64,000 nucleotides of DNA from Candidatus Atribacteria bacterium. GTDB lineage: Bacteria; Atribacterota; Phoenicimicrobiia; Phoenicimicrobiales; Phoenicimicrobiaceae. The position numbers were made by a program, and so were the translations under genes. The stretch is from NCBI GenBank assembly GCA_003513845.1, contig DOTB01000003.1:53777-117776 (forward strand). Direction: 5' to 3'. The stretch's first letter is position 1; every line of letters begins with the position of its first letter. The notes beneath the pieces are model-generated. The model saw nothing but the letters and a program-made list of their open reading frames with translations. It made no database searches and was not told where the DNA came from. Shown here piece by piece: positions 8,215-17,261 of the stretch.

Positions 8215-8511
8215 AAAAGATTACTTATATTTTTTTTGCCCTCCGATACAAACATTAGTTCGGGATACGAGTTGCAAAATTAATTCGTATCTCGTATCCC
8301 CATTTTCACGAGGACAAGTCTCGTGAATCGTATCTCGTTAAGAAGAAAGAAAAGATAGCGGATATAGTTGGTTAGTTAGTTAGCTGGTTAATTGATAATT
8401 AGTAATTAGTGATGAGTAATAAGTGATAGGTGACAGGTTTATAACTTCGGAGGTAGGGGTGTATTGTATCCGCTCACTAACGACTGATTTAGTAAGAAAG
8501 GATTTTAAAAA
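8215..8511. repeat. Intergenic tract of degenerate repeats before dnaE
   Basis: Three parts are visible. At 8262-8340 there are tandem variants of CGTATCTCGT and its complement. At 8365-8440 there is a run of drifting 7-8 nt units (TTAGTTAGTTAGCTGG, then AATTAGTAATTAGTGATGAG). Then comes TATAACTTCGGAGGTAG, whose complement recurs at 45535-45560. The end (ACTAACGACTGATTTAGTAA) resembles the sequence before dinB at 11897-11920. No gene or clear promoter is seen. Confidence 0.7.
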
Positions 8512-11500
8512 ATGGATATGGTGCATTTACATGTACATTCTCAATACAGTATGCAAGATGGACTTTGCAGTATTGAGGATTTAATAAAAAAAGCTGCAAA
8601 ATTTAAGATGGCAGCATTGGCCTTGACTGACCATGATGGGCTCTATGGTGCTATTCAGTTTTATAAAAAAGCAAAGAGTGCAGGAATAAAACCCATTATC
8701 GGCTGTGAAATAAGGATCAAAACTAATCAAAAATCTAAAGAGGTGTATCACCTTCTTCTTTTAGCCAAAGATAAAAAGGGATACAATAATCTCTGTCAGA
8801 TTATTACCAAAGCCCATTTATCTAATCCTAACTCTATCCCAGCTATAGAAAAAGATATCTTGGTTAAATACAGCAAAGGAATTATTGGTCTAAGCGGGTG
8901 TAATAACGGAGAAATACCTCTTCTTCTTTCCCAAAAGAAGGTCAGACAAGCCGAAAAAGCTGCTTGCTGGTATCAACAGGTATTCGGTAAAGAAAACTTT
9001 TACTTAGAATTGTATTTTCATGGCTTCGCTCAAGAAAAAGAAATTAATTCCCAATTGATAGAAATGGGACGAAAATTAAATATTCCCGTAGTAGCAACTA
9101 ATAATGTTCATTACTTAGAAAAAAATCAAGCCTCCTCTCAGCGTCTTTTAAACAAGATTGCTAATTTGGGAACAAAGGAAAGGTTTTATCACCAAAGACT
9201 GGAGACTGACGAATACTACTTTAAGTCCCCCTCAGAGATGGAAAAAATATTTTCCCGGGTGCCTCAAGCCCTTAAAAACTCAATTAAAATCGCTGAAAAA
9301 TGCAACTTAAAACTTGATTTAGAAGAAATTCATCTCCCGGCATATCCCCTCCCCTCTTCTTATTGTTCTGCTCAGGATTATTTAAAAAAACTTTGTCTGG
9401 ATGGACTCAAAAAATATTATTCTCTCCCCTCACCAGAAGTCAAAACCCGTTTAGAATATGAATTAAAAATAATCAATCAGATAGGTTTTGCCGGATATTT
9501 TCTAATTGTCTGGGATATAGTCCGCTTTGCTAAACAGAACAATATCCCAGTAGGACCGGGAAAGGGTTCTTCGGCTGGCAGTTTAGTCTCTTATCTTCTT
9601 AATATCACTGAGGTAGACCCTCTAAAATACCGACTCTTTTTTGAAAGATTCCTCAACCCGGAAAGAATAGACCTTCCGGATATAGATATTGATTTTGGTC
9701 AGCTGGGGAGAGAAAAAGTAATCTCTTATATATTTAAGAAATTTGGGAATAATCGGGTAACCCATGTCAGCACTATTTCCACTTACGCTGCCCGCTCAGC
9801 CATTCGAGATGCGGGGAGAGCACTGGGATTCCTCCCTCAGGAAATAAATAAAATTGCCCAATTTATGCCTATATTCTCCTCACCAGGAGTAATTAAAGCT
9901 GCTCTTAAACATTTACCTGAACTGCAAAAACTTCCCTGTGACCAGGAACCCCTTAAATCACTATTCTCTTTTGCTCAGGCCATAGAAGGAAAACCTCGAC
10001 ATCTCTCCGTACACGCCTCCTCAATGATAATCTCAGATAGACCGCTTTCAGAAGTAGTCCCTCTGGAGGTAACTAATCAGGGAGAGATAGTCAGCCAATA
10101 TGAAAAAGAATCCATCAAAGATTTAGGCTTATTGAAGATGGATATCCTGGGCTCCCGCAGCCTTACTGTAATTAAAAAGACTTTAGAAATGTTAAAAGAA
10201 AATAATACAGATATTGATCTTAATAAAATTCCTCTTGACGATAAAGCTACTTTTTTTGCCCTGCAAGAGGGCAAGACTCTGGGAGTCTTCCAGTTGGAAA
10301 GTTCAGGGATGTCCTCTCTTCTAAAGAAGGTTTCTCCTTCTTGCTTAGACGATTTAATTGCTGCCTTATCTTTATATCGACCAGGTCCCTTAGATAGTGG
10401 AATGACTGAACACTATCTTAAAAGAAAACGGGGAGAAGAAGAAATAATTTATCTACATCCCAAATTGGAACCCATTTTAAAAGACACTTTTGGAGTTATC
10501 CTTTATCAGGAACAGGTTATGCAGGTAGTTTCTGCTTTTGCCAATCTTAGCTTAGGAGAAGCCGACCTCTTTCGTCGAGCCATCAGCTCTCGTTCGCCGG
10601 TAGAAATGGAAAAACAGAGAGATAATTTCCTTAAAAAAGCCATAAATCAAGGGAATACTCAAGAAGAAGCAGAAAATATTTTTAATCTAATTTCCAAATT
10701 TGCTCACTACGGTTTTAATAAAGCACACAGTACCTCCTATGCCTTGATCTCTTTTATAACCTGTTATCTTAAAGTACATTATCCCGCTTACTACCTGGCT
10801 TCCCTACTCACCTGTGGTATGGGTTATTATTCTCCTGACCGTTATATTCAGGAAGCCCGACGCCTTAAAGTTAAAGTACTCTCTCCTGATATAAATAAGA
10901 GTGAAGCTGGCTTTACCGTAGAAGAAGGAGCTATCCGGGTGGGATTGAGTAAAATAAAAGGTATGGGGGAAAAACATTTAAAATCGATTCTATCCCTCAG
11001 AAAGGAATACCAAAGGTTTAATTCCCTGTATGATTTCTGCTGCAAAACTATATCTTCAAGAATCAATCAACCATTGATAGAAAATCTAATTAAGGTGGGT
11101 GCTTTTGATTTTACTACTTATTCTCGTTCCGCACTATTGACTTTACTTCCTCTTACTTTAAAAGAGGTTAGAAAAAAGGCTAAAGATAGGGTTAAAAATA
11201 AAATATCCGAAGAGAGAGAATTACGGAATACTGAACTTATTGCCTCTGACTCAATCCCCGCATATCCCTTTTCTAAATCTTTCCAAATGAATTTAGAAAA
11301 AGAAATACTCGATTTATATATAAGTGACCATCCCTTAAGCAGATACTACAAAGAACTAGCCTGCTTTTCAATTATAAAGTCCAATCAAATAGAAGATATT
11401 TGCAACCAGAAACCCATCTTCGTAGTAGGAATACTAATTCAAGTGAGAAGACAATTCACCAAACAAAGACAAGTTATGGCTTTCCTGCTCCTGGAAGATG

Positions 11501-11715
11501 AAGCGGGTTTCTTTGAGGCAATTACCTTTCCAGCAGTCTATCAAAAATATTCTAATCTATTTCGTAAGGAAGCACCTCTTTTGATAGAAGGTACTTTAAG
11601 TAAAAATGATGGTGATTCTAAAATAATCGCCCGAAAGATTGTGAATATAAATTCGTATCTCGTATCTCGTGAATCGTATCTCGTGAAGGAGATGGAAACC
11701 AGGTGCCTGAAGTAG
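8512..11715 (+). CDS. dnaE: DNA polymerase III alpha subunit (DnaE type)
   Basis: 1067 aa C-family replicative polymerase. A PHP domain opens the protein (MVHLHVHSQYSMQDG, LALTDHDGLYGA). The palm aspartates are in LPDIDIDFG (about residue 390) and the finger block SLYRPGPLDSGM is near 620. FNKAHSTSYALIS, tandem helix-hairpin-helix sequence and a C-terminal OB fold (IFVVGILIQVRRQFTK to about 1040) follow. It is shorter than E. coli DnaE (1160). No PolC is visible. Lys-Gly-Ser of GPGKGSSAGSLVSY is intact. The final 20 residues (NSYLVSRESYLVKEMETRCL) are encoded by an intergenic-type repeat (11651-11688). The neighbours lexA and dinB raise the question of an SOS polymerase, but I see no SOS box before it. 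Confidence 0.94.
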   Translation: MDMVHLHVHSQYSMQDGLCSIEDLIKKAAKFKMAALALTDHDGLYGAIQFYKKAKSAGIKPIIGCEIRIKTNQKSKEVYHLLLLAKDKKGYNNLCQIITKAHLSNPNSIPAIEKDILVKYSKGIIGLSGCNNGEIPLLLSQKKVRQAEKAACWYQQVFGKENFYLELYFHGFAQEKEINSQLIEMGRKLNIPVVATNNVHYLEKNQASSQRLLNKIANLGTKERFYHQRLETDEYYFKSPSEMEKIFSRVPQALKNSIKIAEKCNLKLDLEEIHLPAYPLPSSYCSAQDYLKKLCLDGLKKYYSLPSPEVKTRLEYELKIINQIGFAGYFLIVWDIVRFAKQNNIPVGPGKGSSAGSLVSYLLNITEVDPLKYRLFFERFLNPERIDLPDIDIDFGQLGREKVISYIFKKFGNNRVTHVSTISTYAARSAIRDAGRALGFLPQEINKIAQFMPIFSSPGVIKAALKHLPELQKLPCDQEPLKSLFSFAQAIEGKPRHLSVHASSMIISDRPLSEVVPLEVTNQGEIVSQYEKESIKDLGLLKMDILGSRSLTVIKKTLEMLKENNTDIDLNKIPLDDKATFFALQEGKTLGVFQLESSGMSSLLKKVSPSCLDDLIAALSLYRPGPLDSGMTEHYLKRKRGEEEIIYLHPKLEPILKDTFGVILYQEQVMQVVSAFANLSLGEADLFRRAISSRSPVEMEKQRDNFLKKAINQGNTQEEAENIFNLISKFAHYGFNKAHSTSYALISFITCYLKVHYPAYYLASLLTCGMGYYSPDRYIQEARRLKVKVLSPDINKSEAGFTVEEGAIRVGLSKIKGMGEKHLKSILSLRKEYQRFNSLYDFCCKTISSRINQPLIENLIKVGAFDFTTYSRSALLTLLPLTLKEVRKKAKDRVKNKISEERELRNTELIASDSIPAYPFSKSFQMNLEKEILDLYISDHPLSRYYKELACFSIIKSNQIEDICNQKPIFVVGILIQVRRQFTKQRQVMAFLLLEDEAGFFEAITFPAVYQKYSNLFRKEAPLLIEGTLSKNDGDSKIIARKIVNINSYLVSRESYLVKEMETRCLK
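11651..11688. repeat. CGTATCTCGT repeat inside the 3' end of dnaE
   Basis: Three tandem variants of ATTCGTATCTCGT (with TCGTGAATCGTATCTCGTGA) lie here. The same sequences occur in the non-coding gap at 8283-8298 and 8319-8340, and weaker relatives lie at 22098-22111 and 45644-45665. Here the repeat is in frame with dnaE and encodes its C terminus. Confidence 0.8.
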
Positions 11716-11944
11716 GGGCAAACCTTGTGTTTGCCATAGGATTCATTCACCATTGACTAAATTGACCGGGAGACTGGTAGACTGGCTGACCGGTAGACAT
11801 AAAAAATTGGCGAATTGTTAAATCGGGCAATTGGACAATTGGTGAATTGGTGAATTAATATTAACTGGCAAACCGGGTAACTGGCTAACTAAATACTAAC
11901 GACTATTCACCAACGACTAATTAGTCAGAAAGGAATAAAAAATA
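11716..11944. repeat. Intergenic degenerate repeats before dinB
   Basis: The region contains drifting units around GGGAGACTGGTAGACTGG and CTGACCGGTAG, then GGACAATTGGTGAATTGGTG and ACTGGCAAACCGGGTAACTG. This is the same style of short degenerate array as at 8365-8440 and 21885-21960. It ends in CCAACGACTAATTAGTCAGA, similar to the end of the gap before dnaE. No promoter or SOS box could be identified with confidence. Confidence 0.65.
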
Positions 11945-13159
11945 GTGGACAACATCAATCGTCTATCCATAATTCATCTGGATCTCGATGCCTTCTTTGC
12001 TTCCGTAGAACAAAGAGATAACCCGGCCTATCGGGATAAACCTCTTATTGTAGGAGGAATAAGTGGCGGAGGAGTAAGTAATTTGAATCGTGGAGTAGTC
12101 TGTACCGCTTCCTATGAAGCCCGTAAATATGGTATTCGTGCTGGTATGCCTATCTGGGAAGCTCGCCAAAAATGCCCCCGAGGAATTTTTGTCCCCACCC
12201 AAATGAACAAATATTTAAAGGAATCCCGCAAATTCTTTCAGGTATGCAGCACTTATACCCCTCTAATAGAACCGTTGAGTGTAGATGAACTTTTTTTAGA
12301 TGTATCCGGGTGTGAATCACTCTTTGGCTCATCTGAAATAATCGGCAGAAAAATTAAAGAAAGAGTTTATCAAGAATTAGGACTCAAGGTTTCGGTAGGA
12401 ATAGCAGAGAATAAATTCTTAGCCAAGATAGCCACCAACCTGGGGAAGCCGGACGGTTTCTACATCATCCCTTCAAAAGATATTCAAAAAATTCTCTATC
12501 CCCTCCCCATCTCTGCTCTCTGGGGCATAGGGAAAAAGACGGAAGAATTACTTAACAAATCCGGTATTTACCGGGTAGAACAATTAGCCCGGATGCCTGA
12601 TTCTATCCTGGAAAATCTTCTGGGGAAAAACGCAAAAAAGATAAAACTTCTGGCTCAGGGGATAGACGAGAATCCGGTTACTCCTCCATCAACCGCAAAA
12701 TCTATCGGCAAAGAAACGACTTTTAGCACTAATATAACCGAAAAAGAAATTTTGGTAAAAGAATTGCTCAAACTTTCTCAGCAGGTGGGTTATGTCGCCC
12801 GAAGAAAAAGTTATAAAGGCCGAACCATTACCTTAAAAATAAGATTTCAGAATTTTACTACCTTTAACAGGTCTAAGACTTTAGAAAACCCTACCAATCT
12901 TGATGATATCATCTTTAAAACCGTGGTAGAACTCCTGGGCAAAGTAAGATGTAAAAAAGGCGGGGTTAGACTTTTAGGGATAAAACTCTCCAATCTTGCT
13001 TCGGGAAATGAAAGAAAACAATTGAAGCTCTTAAGAGAGGAAGAGGATAAAAAAGGTGATAAATTAGAACAGCTTACTCAGTCCTTAGATAAAATCAGAG
13101 AAAAATTTGGCACTAAAGCCGTAACCCGGGCTAGTCTCTTATCTAATCCAAAGAGGTAA
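11945..13159 (+). CDS. dinB: DNA polymerase IV (Y family)
   Basis: 404 aa translesion polymerase. Palm motifs are IIHLDLDAFFASVEQR (first metal Asp) and PLSVDELFLDVSG near residue 108 (Asp-Glu pair). The finger region is YEARKYGIRAGMP. Thumb/HhH (ALWGIGKKTEELLNKSGIY) and the little-finger domain (KSIGKETTFSTNITEKE) follow. All catalytic acids are present. The GTG start at 11945 has AAAGGA about 12 nt upstream, a little far. The C-terminal end lacks an obvious clamp-binding QLxLF, though KQLKLLREEE may serve. It adds to the lexA/dnaE damage-response group. Confidence 0.95.
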   Translation: MDNINRLSIIHLDLDAFFASVEQRDNPAYRDKPLIVGGISGGGVSNLNRGVVCTASYEARKYGIRAGMPIWEARQKCPRGIFVPTQMNKYLKESRKFFQVCSTYTPLIEPLSVDELFLDVSGCESLFGSSEIIGRKIKERVYQELGLKVSVGIAENKFLAKIATNLGKPDGFYIIPSKDIQKILYPLPISALWGIGKKTEELLNKSGIYRVEQLARMPDSILENLLGKNAKKIKLLAQGIDENPVTPPSTAKSIGKETTFSTNITEKEILVKELLKLSQQVGYVARRKSYKGRTITLKIRFQNFTTFNRSKTLENPTNLDDIIFKTVVELLGKVRCKKGGVRLLGIKLSNLASGNERKQLKLLREEEDKKGDKLEQLTQSLDKIREKFGTKAVTRASLLSNPKR

Positions 13160-13197
13160 AACCTTAAAATTATGTAAAAAATTAACTTTCAAATTAG

Positions 13198-14202
13198 CTA
13201 TTCCTTGCAGTCCCCTCTCTTCTCTTTCAGGGCTTTTAGAATCTTTTCCGGAGTGATAGGAAGGTCGCAGATTCTTGCCCCTGTGGCATCATAAATGGCA
13301 TTGGCAATGGCCGGAGCAGTGGCAATAGTAGCCGGTTCCCCGATTCCCTTGGCTCCAAAAGGCCCTTCTGAATCTTCGTTTTCTACTATCCGAGTAGTGA
13401 AGAGAGGAGTGTCCATAGAAGTAGGAATTAGATAACCGGTTAAATCCGGATTCAAGGTGATGCCTTCTTTAACAACCTGCTCTTCCATCAGAGCCATACC
13501 TATCCCCTGGACGGTTCCTCCTTCTATCTGCCCTTCCACGTTCTTAGGATTTACAGCTTTACCGATATCTGCCGTAGTATACACATTTAATACTTGAACA
13601 ATACCCGTATCGGTATCAACTTCCACTTCAACCACCTGGGTAACAAAGGTATAAGCCACATAAACTTTTTCGCCCTGTCCGGTTTTGGGGTCGGGTTTAT
13701 CAGTGTGAGGGAAGAAGGACGCTTCTGCCTTTAAACAATCACCTTTTTCTTTTACCCTCTTGGCTAATTCCCAATAACTTATTTTATTATTTGGATTATC
13801 ATTTCTAAAAATATAACCATCTTTTATTCCTAATTCTACATAATTGCTTCTAAACTCAATACTGGCATAATGATAAATATTACTCAACAACCCTTCTGAA
13901 GCCTTTTTCACTGCATTGCCAGTAAAAAATGTCTGCCGGGTTGCTGAAGAAGAGCCGGAATTTTTAGTTAAATGAGTATCGCCAGGAATAATTCTGATTA
14001 CCTCCGGCTTCACCTTTAAAACCTCTGCTGCAATCTGAGTAATTACAGTTAAAACACCCTGTCCTACATCTGCTGCAGCAGTTCTTATTAGAATCTTTCC
14101 CTCATCTTCAACTTCTGCTGAAGCAATGGAGTGGTCAGGAAATCCTTCTCCATAACCAAAACCGAACATAATAGTAGCTATTCCTCTCCCACGTTTCTTC
14201 AT
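13198..14202 (-). CDS. Xanthine dehydrogenase-type molybdenum subunit, C-terminal half (operon 1)
   Basis: About 334 aa. It corresponds to residues from roughly 440 to the end of the 772-aa homologue at 40301-42610. KKRGRGIATIMFGFGYGEG, the molybdopterin contacts in AAADVGQGVLTVITQIAAEV, SSSATRQTFFTGNAV, and the catalytic glutamate motif FGAKGIGEPATIATAP are intact. The start ATG (14200-14202) overlaps the stop of the N-terminal half as ATGA, with AAGGAGG 8 nt before it, so translation could be coupled. A single -1 shift at GAGGGA would fuse the halves into one normal-length protein. It is either a real two-gene split or a one-base indel; the intact second copy shows the ancestral form is fused. 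Confidence 0.85.
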   Translation of the reverse strand: MKKRGRGIATIMFGFGYGEGFPDHSIASAEVEDEGKILIRTAAADVGQGVLTVITQIAAEVLKVKPEVIRIIPGDTHLTKNSGSSSATRQTFFTGNAVKKASEGLLSNIYHYASIEFRSNYVELGIKDGYIFRNDNPNNKISYWELAKRVKEKGDCLKAEASFFPHTDKPDPKTGQGEKVYVAYTFVTQVVEVEVDTDTGIVQVLNVYTTADIGKAVNPKNVEGQIEGGTVQGIGMALMEEQVVKEGITLNPDLTGYLIPTSMDTPLFTTRIVENEDSEGPFGAKGIGEPATIATAPAIANAIYDATGARICDLPITPEKILKALKEKRGDCKE

Positions 14203-15479
14203 AGTCTTCCCTCCTTCCATTCCTCCCAGCCAGCTAAATCTACCGCTCCTTTAATGGTCTCTTTCACTCCTACACTATGGGTCAATACCTGCCCATTGGG
14301 GGTAGAAGAACCGATACTATAGGCATTTTGTAAACGGAATTGAACCGGGTCAATCCCCAATTTATGAGCTAAAATATCCATCTGGGATTCATAAGCAAAA
14401 GCCATCTGAGTAGCTCCAAAACCACGCATCGCTCCCGCATAAGTATTGTTAGTATAAACAGTATAGGCCACACCTTTTACATTATCTACATTGTAAGGCC
14501 CCGTACAATGATACATACCTTTATGTACTACAGCTGGACCACTGGAGGCATAAGCCCCAGTATCGCCAATCACTTCCACCTGCCAGGCAGTTAAATAACC
14601 TTCTTTAGTCGCTCCAGTTTTTGCTCGAACAATAAAAGCGTGCCGTTTAGATTGAGTAATCATTGATTCTTCTCTAGTATAAGTGAGTTTAACTGGCTTT
14701 TTAGTAATCATTGCCGCTAAAGCCAGATGGATATGAACCGAGATATCTTCTCTCTTACCAAAGGCACCTCCGATAACTGGTTGAATAATCCTTATCTTTT
14801 CTTTAGGTAAACTTAAAGATTGGGCAATATCTGCCTGAGTGTCATGAAGCCATTGAGTAGCTACCCAGAGTTTGATAATCTCAGTTTCCGGGTCAAAAAC
14901 CCCCACCCCAGCCTCTACCTGAAGGGGAACCTGATCTAAAAAGCTTGTTCTGTATTCATTTTCTACAACCACATCTGCCTGGGCAAAACCTTTTTTTATG
15001 TCCCCCTTTTCTAGGTAATGGGTAGCCAGGATATTGCCATCTTGGTGAATAAGAGGGGCATCTTTTTCCATAGCTCGCAAGGGGTCGGAAATTATTTCTA
15101 ATTCTTCTACTTCCACCTCGATTAATTTAACTGCCTTAGACGCGATCTCTTTACTTTCGGCAATTACTATTGCCAAAGCATCACCCATATAACGCATTTT
15201 CTGACCAACTCCAACAAGAACCGGTTGGTCTTTAATAATCAAACCAAAATTTTTAACCCAGGGGATGTCAGCAGCAGTGATTATCCTTACTACCCCTGGT
15301 AATTTTTGTGCTTTACTAATATCTATTCGGCGTAAATAAGCATGGGGATAAGTGGCTCTTTTAATCTTTATATACAACATATCATCAAAATATATATCAT
15401 CAGCATATATAGCCTTGCCGGTTACTTTGTCATAGGCATCTACTTTGAAAATATTTTTACCTACATATTCTTTAGGCAT
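14199..15479 (-). CDS. Xanthine dehydrogenase-type molybdenum subunit, N-terminal half (operon 1)
   Basis: About 426 aa. It opens MPKEYVGKNIFKVDAYDKVT followed by GKAIYADDIYF, the a/b-hammerhead domain of molybdenum hydroxylases. The first cofactor-binding block is IIQPVIGGAFGKREDI, and YAGAMRGFGATQMAFAYE is the second. The frame ends at WEEWKEGRL and a TGA in the linker, where the C-terminal half begins in another frame. An upstream ATG at 15500 exists, but AAGGGGTGAAG points to 15479. The protein would hydroxylate purines such as hypoxanthine or xanthine together with the FAD and Fe-S subunits encoded upstream. Activity requires the other half. Confidence 0.87.
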   Translation of the reverse strand: MPKEYVGKNIFKVDAYDKVTGKAIYADDIYFDDMLYIKIKRATYPHAYLRRIDISKAQKLPGVVRIITAADIPWVKNFGLIIKDQPVLVGVGQKMRYMGDALAIVIAESKEIASKAVKLIEVEVEELEIISDPLRAMEKDAPLIHQDGNILATHYLEKGDIKKGFAQADVVVENEYRTSFLDQVPLQVEAGVGVFDPETEIIKLWVATQWLHDTQADIAQSLSLPKEKIRIIQPVIGGAFGKREDISVHIHLALAAMITKKPVKLTYTREESMITQSKRHAFIVRAKTGATKEGYLTAWQVEVIGDTGAYASSGPAVVHKGMYHCTGPYNVDNVKGVAYTVYTNNTYAGAMRGFGATQMAFAYESQMDILAHKLGIDPVQFRLQNAYSIGSSTPNGQVLTHSVGVKETIKGAVDLAGWEEWKEGRL

Positions 15480-15975
15480 CTTCTTCACCCCTTCCCCCAT
15501 CTCTACTGGATAACCTATCTGCCGCTAATCTGATAGCATCAAATATTTTTTGATAACCGGTACAGCGGCAGAGGTTTCCAGAAATACCCCGCTTTATTTC
15601 TTCTTCGGTAGGATGGAGATTTTCTTCGAGCATTTTTTTAGCAGCTAAAATCATTCCCGGGGTACAGAATCCGCATTGAATTGCCCCGCTCTCTATAAAA
15701 GCCTCTTGAACTGGATCCAGACCTTTGTCATCTCCTACTCCTTCAATAGTAGTGATAACTGCTCCATCAGCCTGAGGCGCCAGCACTAAACAGGATGCTA
15801 CTAACTCACCATTCATTATCACTGTGCAGGCTCCACATTCACCTTTTCCGCAACCTTCTTTGGTTCCGGTTAAATGCAGGTCATCTCTTATTAAATCCAG
15901 TAAACGAGTTGAAGGAGTAGTCTCTACCTTTTTTTTCTTACCATTAATGGTCAACTCTATTATTAATTTAGTCAT
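15472..15975 (-). CDS. Xanthine dehydrogenase-type [2Fe-2S] subunit (operon 1)
   Basis: 167 aa with two [2Fe-2S] domains. The plant-type cluster ligands are in GCGKGECGACTV plus a downstream Cys (residues about 40-65), and the helical-domain ligands are in CGFCTPGM and GNLCRCTGY (residues about 100-140). It passes electrons from the molybdenum centre to FAD. Its start overlaps the FAD gene by 4 nt (ATGA), and its end overlaps the molybdenum-subunit start region. The family and role are clear; the substrate of the complex (xanthine, nicotinate or another heterocycle) is inferred from the neighbouring ygfK and purine genes. Confidence 0.92.
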   Translation of the reverse strand: MTKLIIELTINGKKKKVETTPSTRLLDLIRDDLHLTGTKEGCGKGECGACTVIMNGELVASCLVLAPQADGAVITTIEGVGDDKGLDPVQEAFIESGAIQCGFCTPGMILAAKKMLEENLHPTEEEIKRGISGNLCRCTGYQKIFDAIRLAADRLSSRDGGRGEEDA

Positions 15976-16901
15976 TTATATGACCTCCACCAACTTGAAT
16001 ACACTTCTTCTAAGGCATTGATCATTATTTCTTTGGCTACATCTTTGCGGTATTCCCTGGTCCCTCTAATATCATCAATAGGTGAAATCTTGTCTTCTAC
16101 CATCTGTCCTAACTGATTAAAATCTAATTGATTAAAGTTTTTTCCTATCATTCTTTCTCTAATCTCTTTTATTTGAATAGGAGTGGGTGCTACTGAGCCC
16201 AAGCAGGCTCTTGCCTCTTTAATTGTTTTATTATCTTCAGCCATTTTAACTACCAAAGCTAAAGTAATAGTGGCAATGGCTAAAGCCCTTCTCTTACCAA
16301 TTTTAATCCAGCTATCATAAGTTTTTTCATATGGCAGAGGAAGGATTACCTGAGTCAATAATTGGTCTGGTTTTATAATAGTTTGTTTAGGTCCTACAAA
16401 AAATTCTTCCGCGGGAATTAGCTCTTCTTTTTGAACAGAGAGCAATTTAAATTGAGCGTCATAAGCCATTAAAGGAGGCAAAAGGTCACCAGCTGGTGAG
16501 GCATTAACAATATTCCCTCCCACGGTCCCTCGATTTCTTATCTGGGGAGAACCAATATCAGCAGCTGCTTGACTTAAGATGGGAAAGTACTTTTTGATAT
16601 CTTCAGAGTTTTCTAATTGGGAGTGGGTAACCGTCGCCCCAATTTCCATTTGATTCTTGCTTATTCTTATCTTCTTTAATTCTATAATGTTTTTTAAATC
16701 TAACCAGTTATTGATTTCATAAAGTCGGTCATAATATTGAACTAACAGGTCGGTCCCTCCAGCAATTATTTTAATTTCTTCTCCATATTTAGATAAAATT
16801 TCCAGTGCTTCCTCTATTTTCTGAGGAGCAAAATACTGAGAGAGAGCAGTTTTCTGATAAGTTTTTTGGCATCCCTTTAAATCTCCGAATGATTCTTCCA
16901 T
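15972..16901 (-). CDS. Xanthine dehydrogenase-type FAD subunit (operon 1)
   Basis: 309 aa, CoxM/XdhB-like. The FAD pyrophosphate loop IIAGGTDLLVQ is near residue 45, GTVGGNIVNASPAGDLLPPL near 130, and the CO-dehydrogenase flavoprotein C-terminal domain starts near 190. Compared with its paralogue at 39433-40314 it has about 16 extra residues at the N terminus (MEESFGDLKGCQKTYQKTAL). AGGAGG lies about 15 nt before the ATG, rather distant. It is the first gene of the operon: FAD, Fe-S, Mo-N, Mo-C. Confidence 0.91.
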   Translation of the reverse strand: MEESFGDLKGCQKTYQKTALSQYFAPQKIEEALEILSKYGEEIKIIAGGTDLLVQYYDRLYEINNWLDLKNIIELKKIRISKNQMEIGATVTHSQLENSEDIKKYFPILSQAAADIGSPQIRNRGTVGGNIVNASPAGDLLPPLMAYDAQFKLLSVQKEELIPAEEFFVGPKQTIIKPDQLLTQVILPLPYEKTYDSWIKIGKRRALAIATITLALVVKMAEDNKTIKEARACLGSVAPTPIQIKEIRERMIGKNFNQLDFNQLGQMVEDKISPIDDIRGTREYRKDVAKEIMINALEEVYSSWWRSYK

Positions 16902-17261
16902 AAGTCGGATTCACCACCTCCTAATCCAATATATATTTTATCACTTAAAAAATGCTCTTGCCAAGTTATTATAAAATATAGTATCGAGTATATAGTATCC
17001 AGTATCGAGTTAAGAAAGAGAAGAAAAGATACAAAAAAGTAGTATTCTTATTTCTACCTAACTATACCACTAAAGTTTACACTAACTTATTGCGTATTGC
17101 GTATCGCCATACAACTCTTTTCTGTCATTCCCGTGGAAACAGGAACTTATCTTTAAATATTATTCTGGGTTCCCACTTTCGTGGAAATGACATAAGATAC
17201 TAGAATGATACTGGTAAAGCCAAAATTACATTACTATCGTCATAAATTTTGAATTTTAAAG
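16902..17261. other. 360-bp gap: promoter of operon 1 plus repeats
   Basis: Next to the XDH genes a minus-strand promoter is plausible (TTGGCA at 16959-16964, TAAAAT at 16935-16940, 18 nt spacer). Positions 16978-17015 contain tandem variants of AGTATCGAGTATATAGTATC, related in inverse orientation to 1840-1872. Positions 17123-17192 form an imperfect inverted repeat. Nothing coding is seen. Confidence 0.6.
17123..17192. repeat. Imperfect inverted repeat (TGTCATTCCCGTGG type)
   Basis: TGTCATTCCCGTGGAAACAG at the left and its diverged complement ending GTGGAAATGACA at the right form a 70-nt hairpin. GTCATTCCCGCGAAAGCGGG-type elements are common REP/MITE-like sequences in bacteria. Degenerate relatives may lie at 45370-45440. 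Confidence 0.65.

Noticed and set aside
8215..8460. CRISPR array
   Set aside because: Repeat units are short, drifting and without regular unique spacers; no cas genes occur in the window.
8512..11715. DnaE as the SOS polymerase DnaE2/ImuC
   Set aside because: No imuA/imuB partners or SOS box; motifs and OB domain fit an ordinary DnaE, although no other replicative polymerase can be checked here.
8440..11944. SOS boxes before dnaE and dinB
   Set aside because: No match to CGAAC-N4-GTTCG-like operators; the shared ACTAACGACT/CCAACGACT sequence belongs to the repeats.
14193..14205. Reading the TGA at the XDH split as selenocysteine
   Set aside because: The frame after that TGA meets a TAG within a few codons, while the conserved continuation is in the -1 frame. 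It is a frame change, not a Sec codon.
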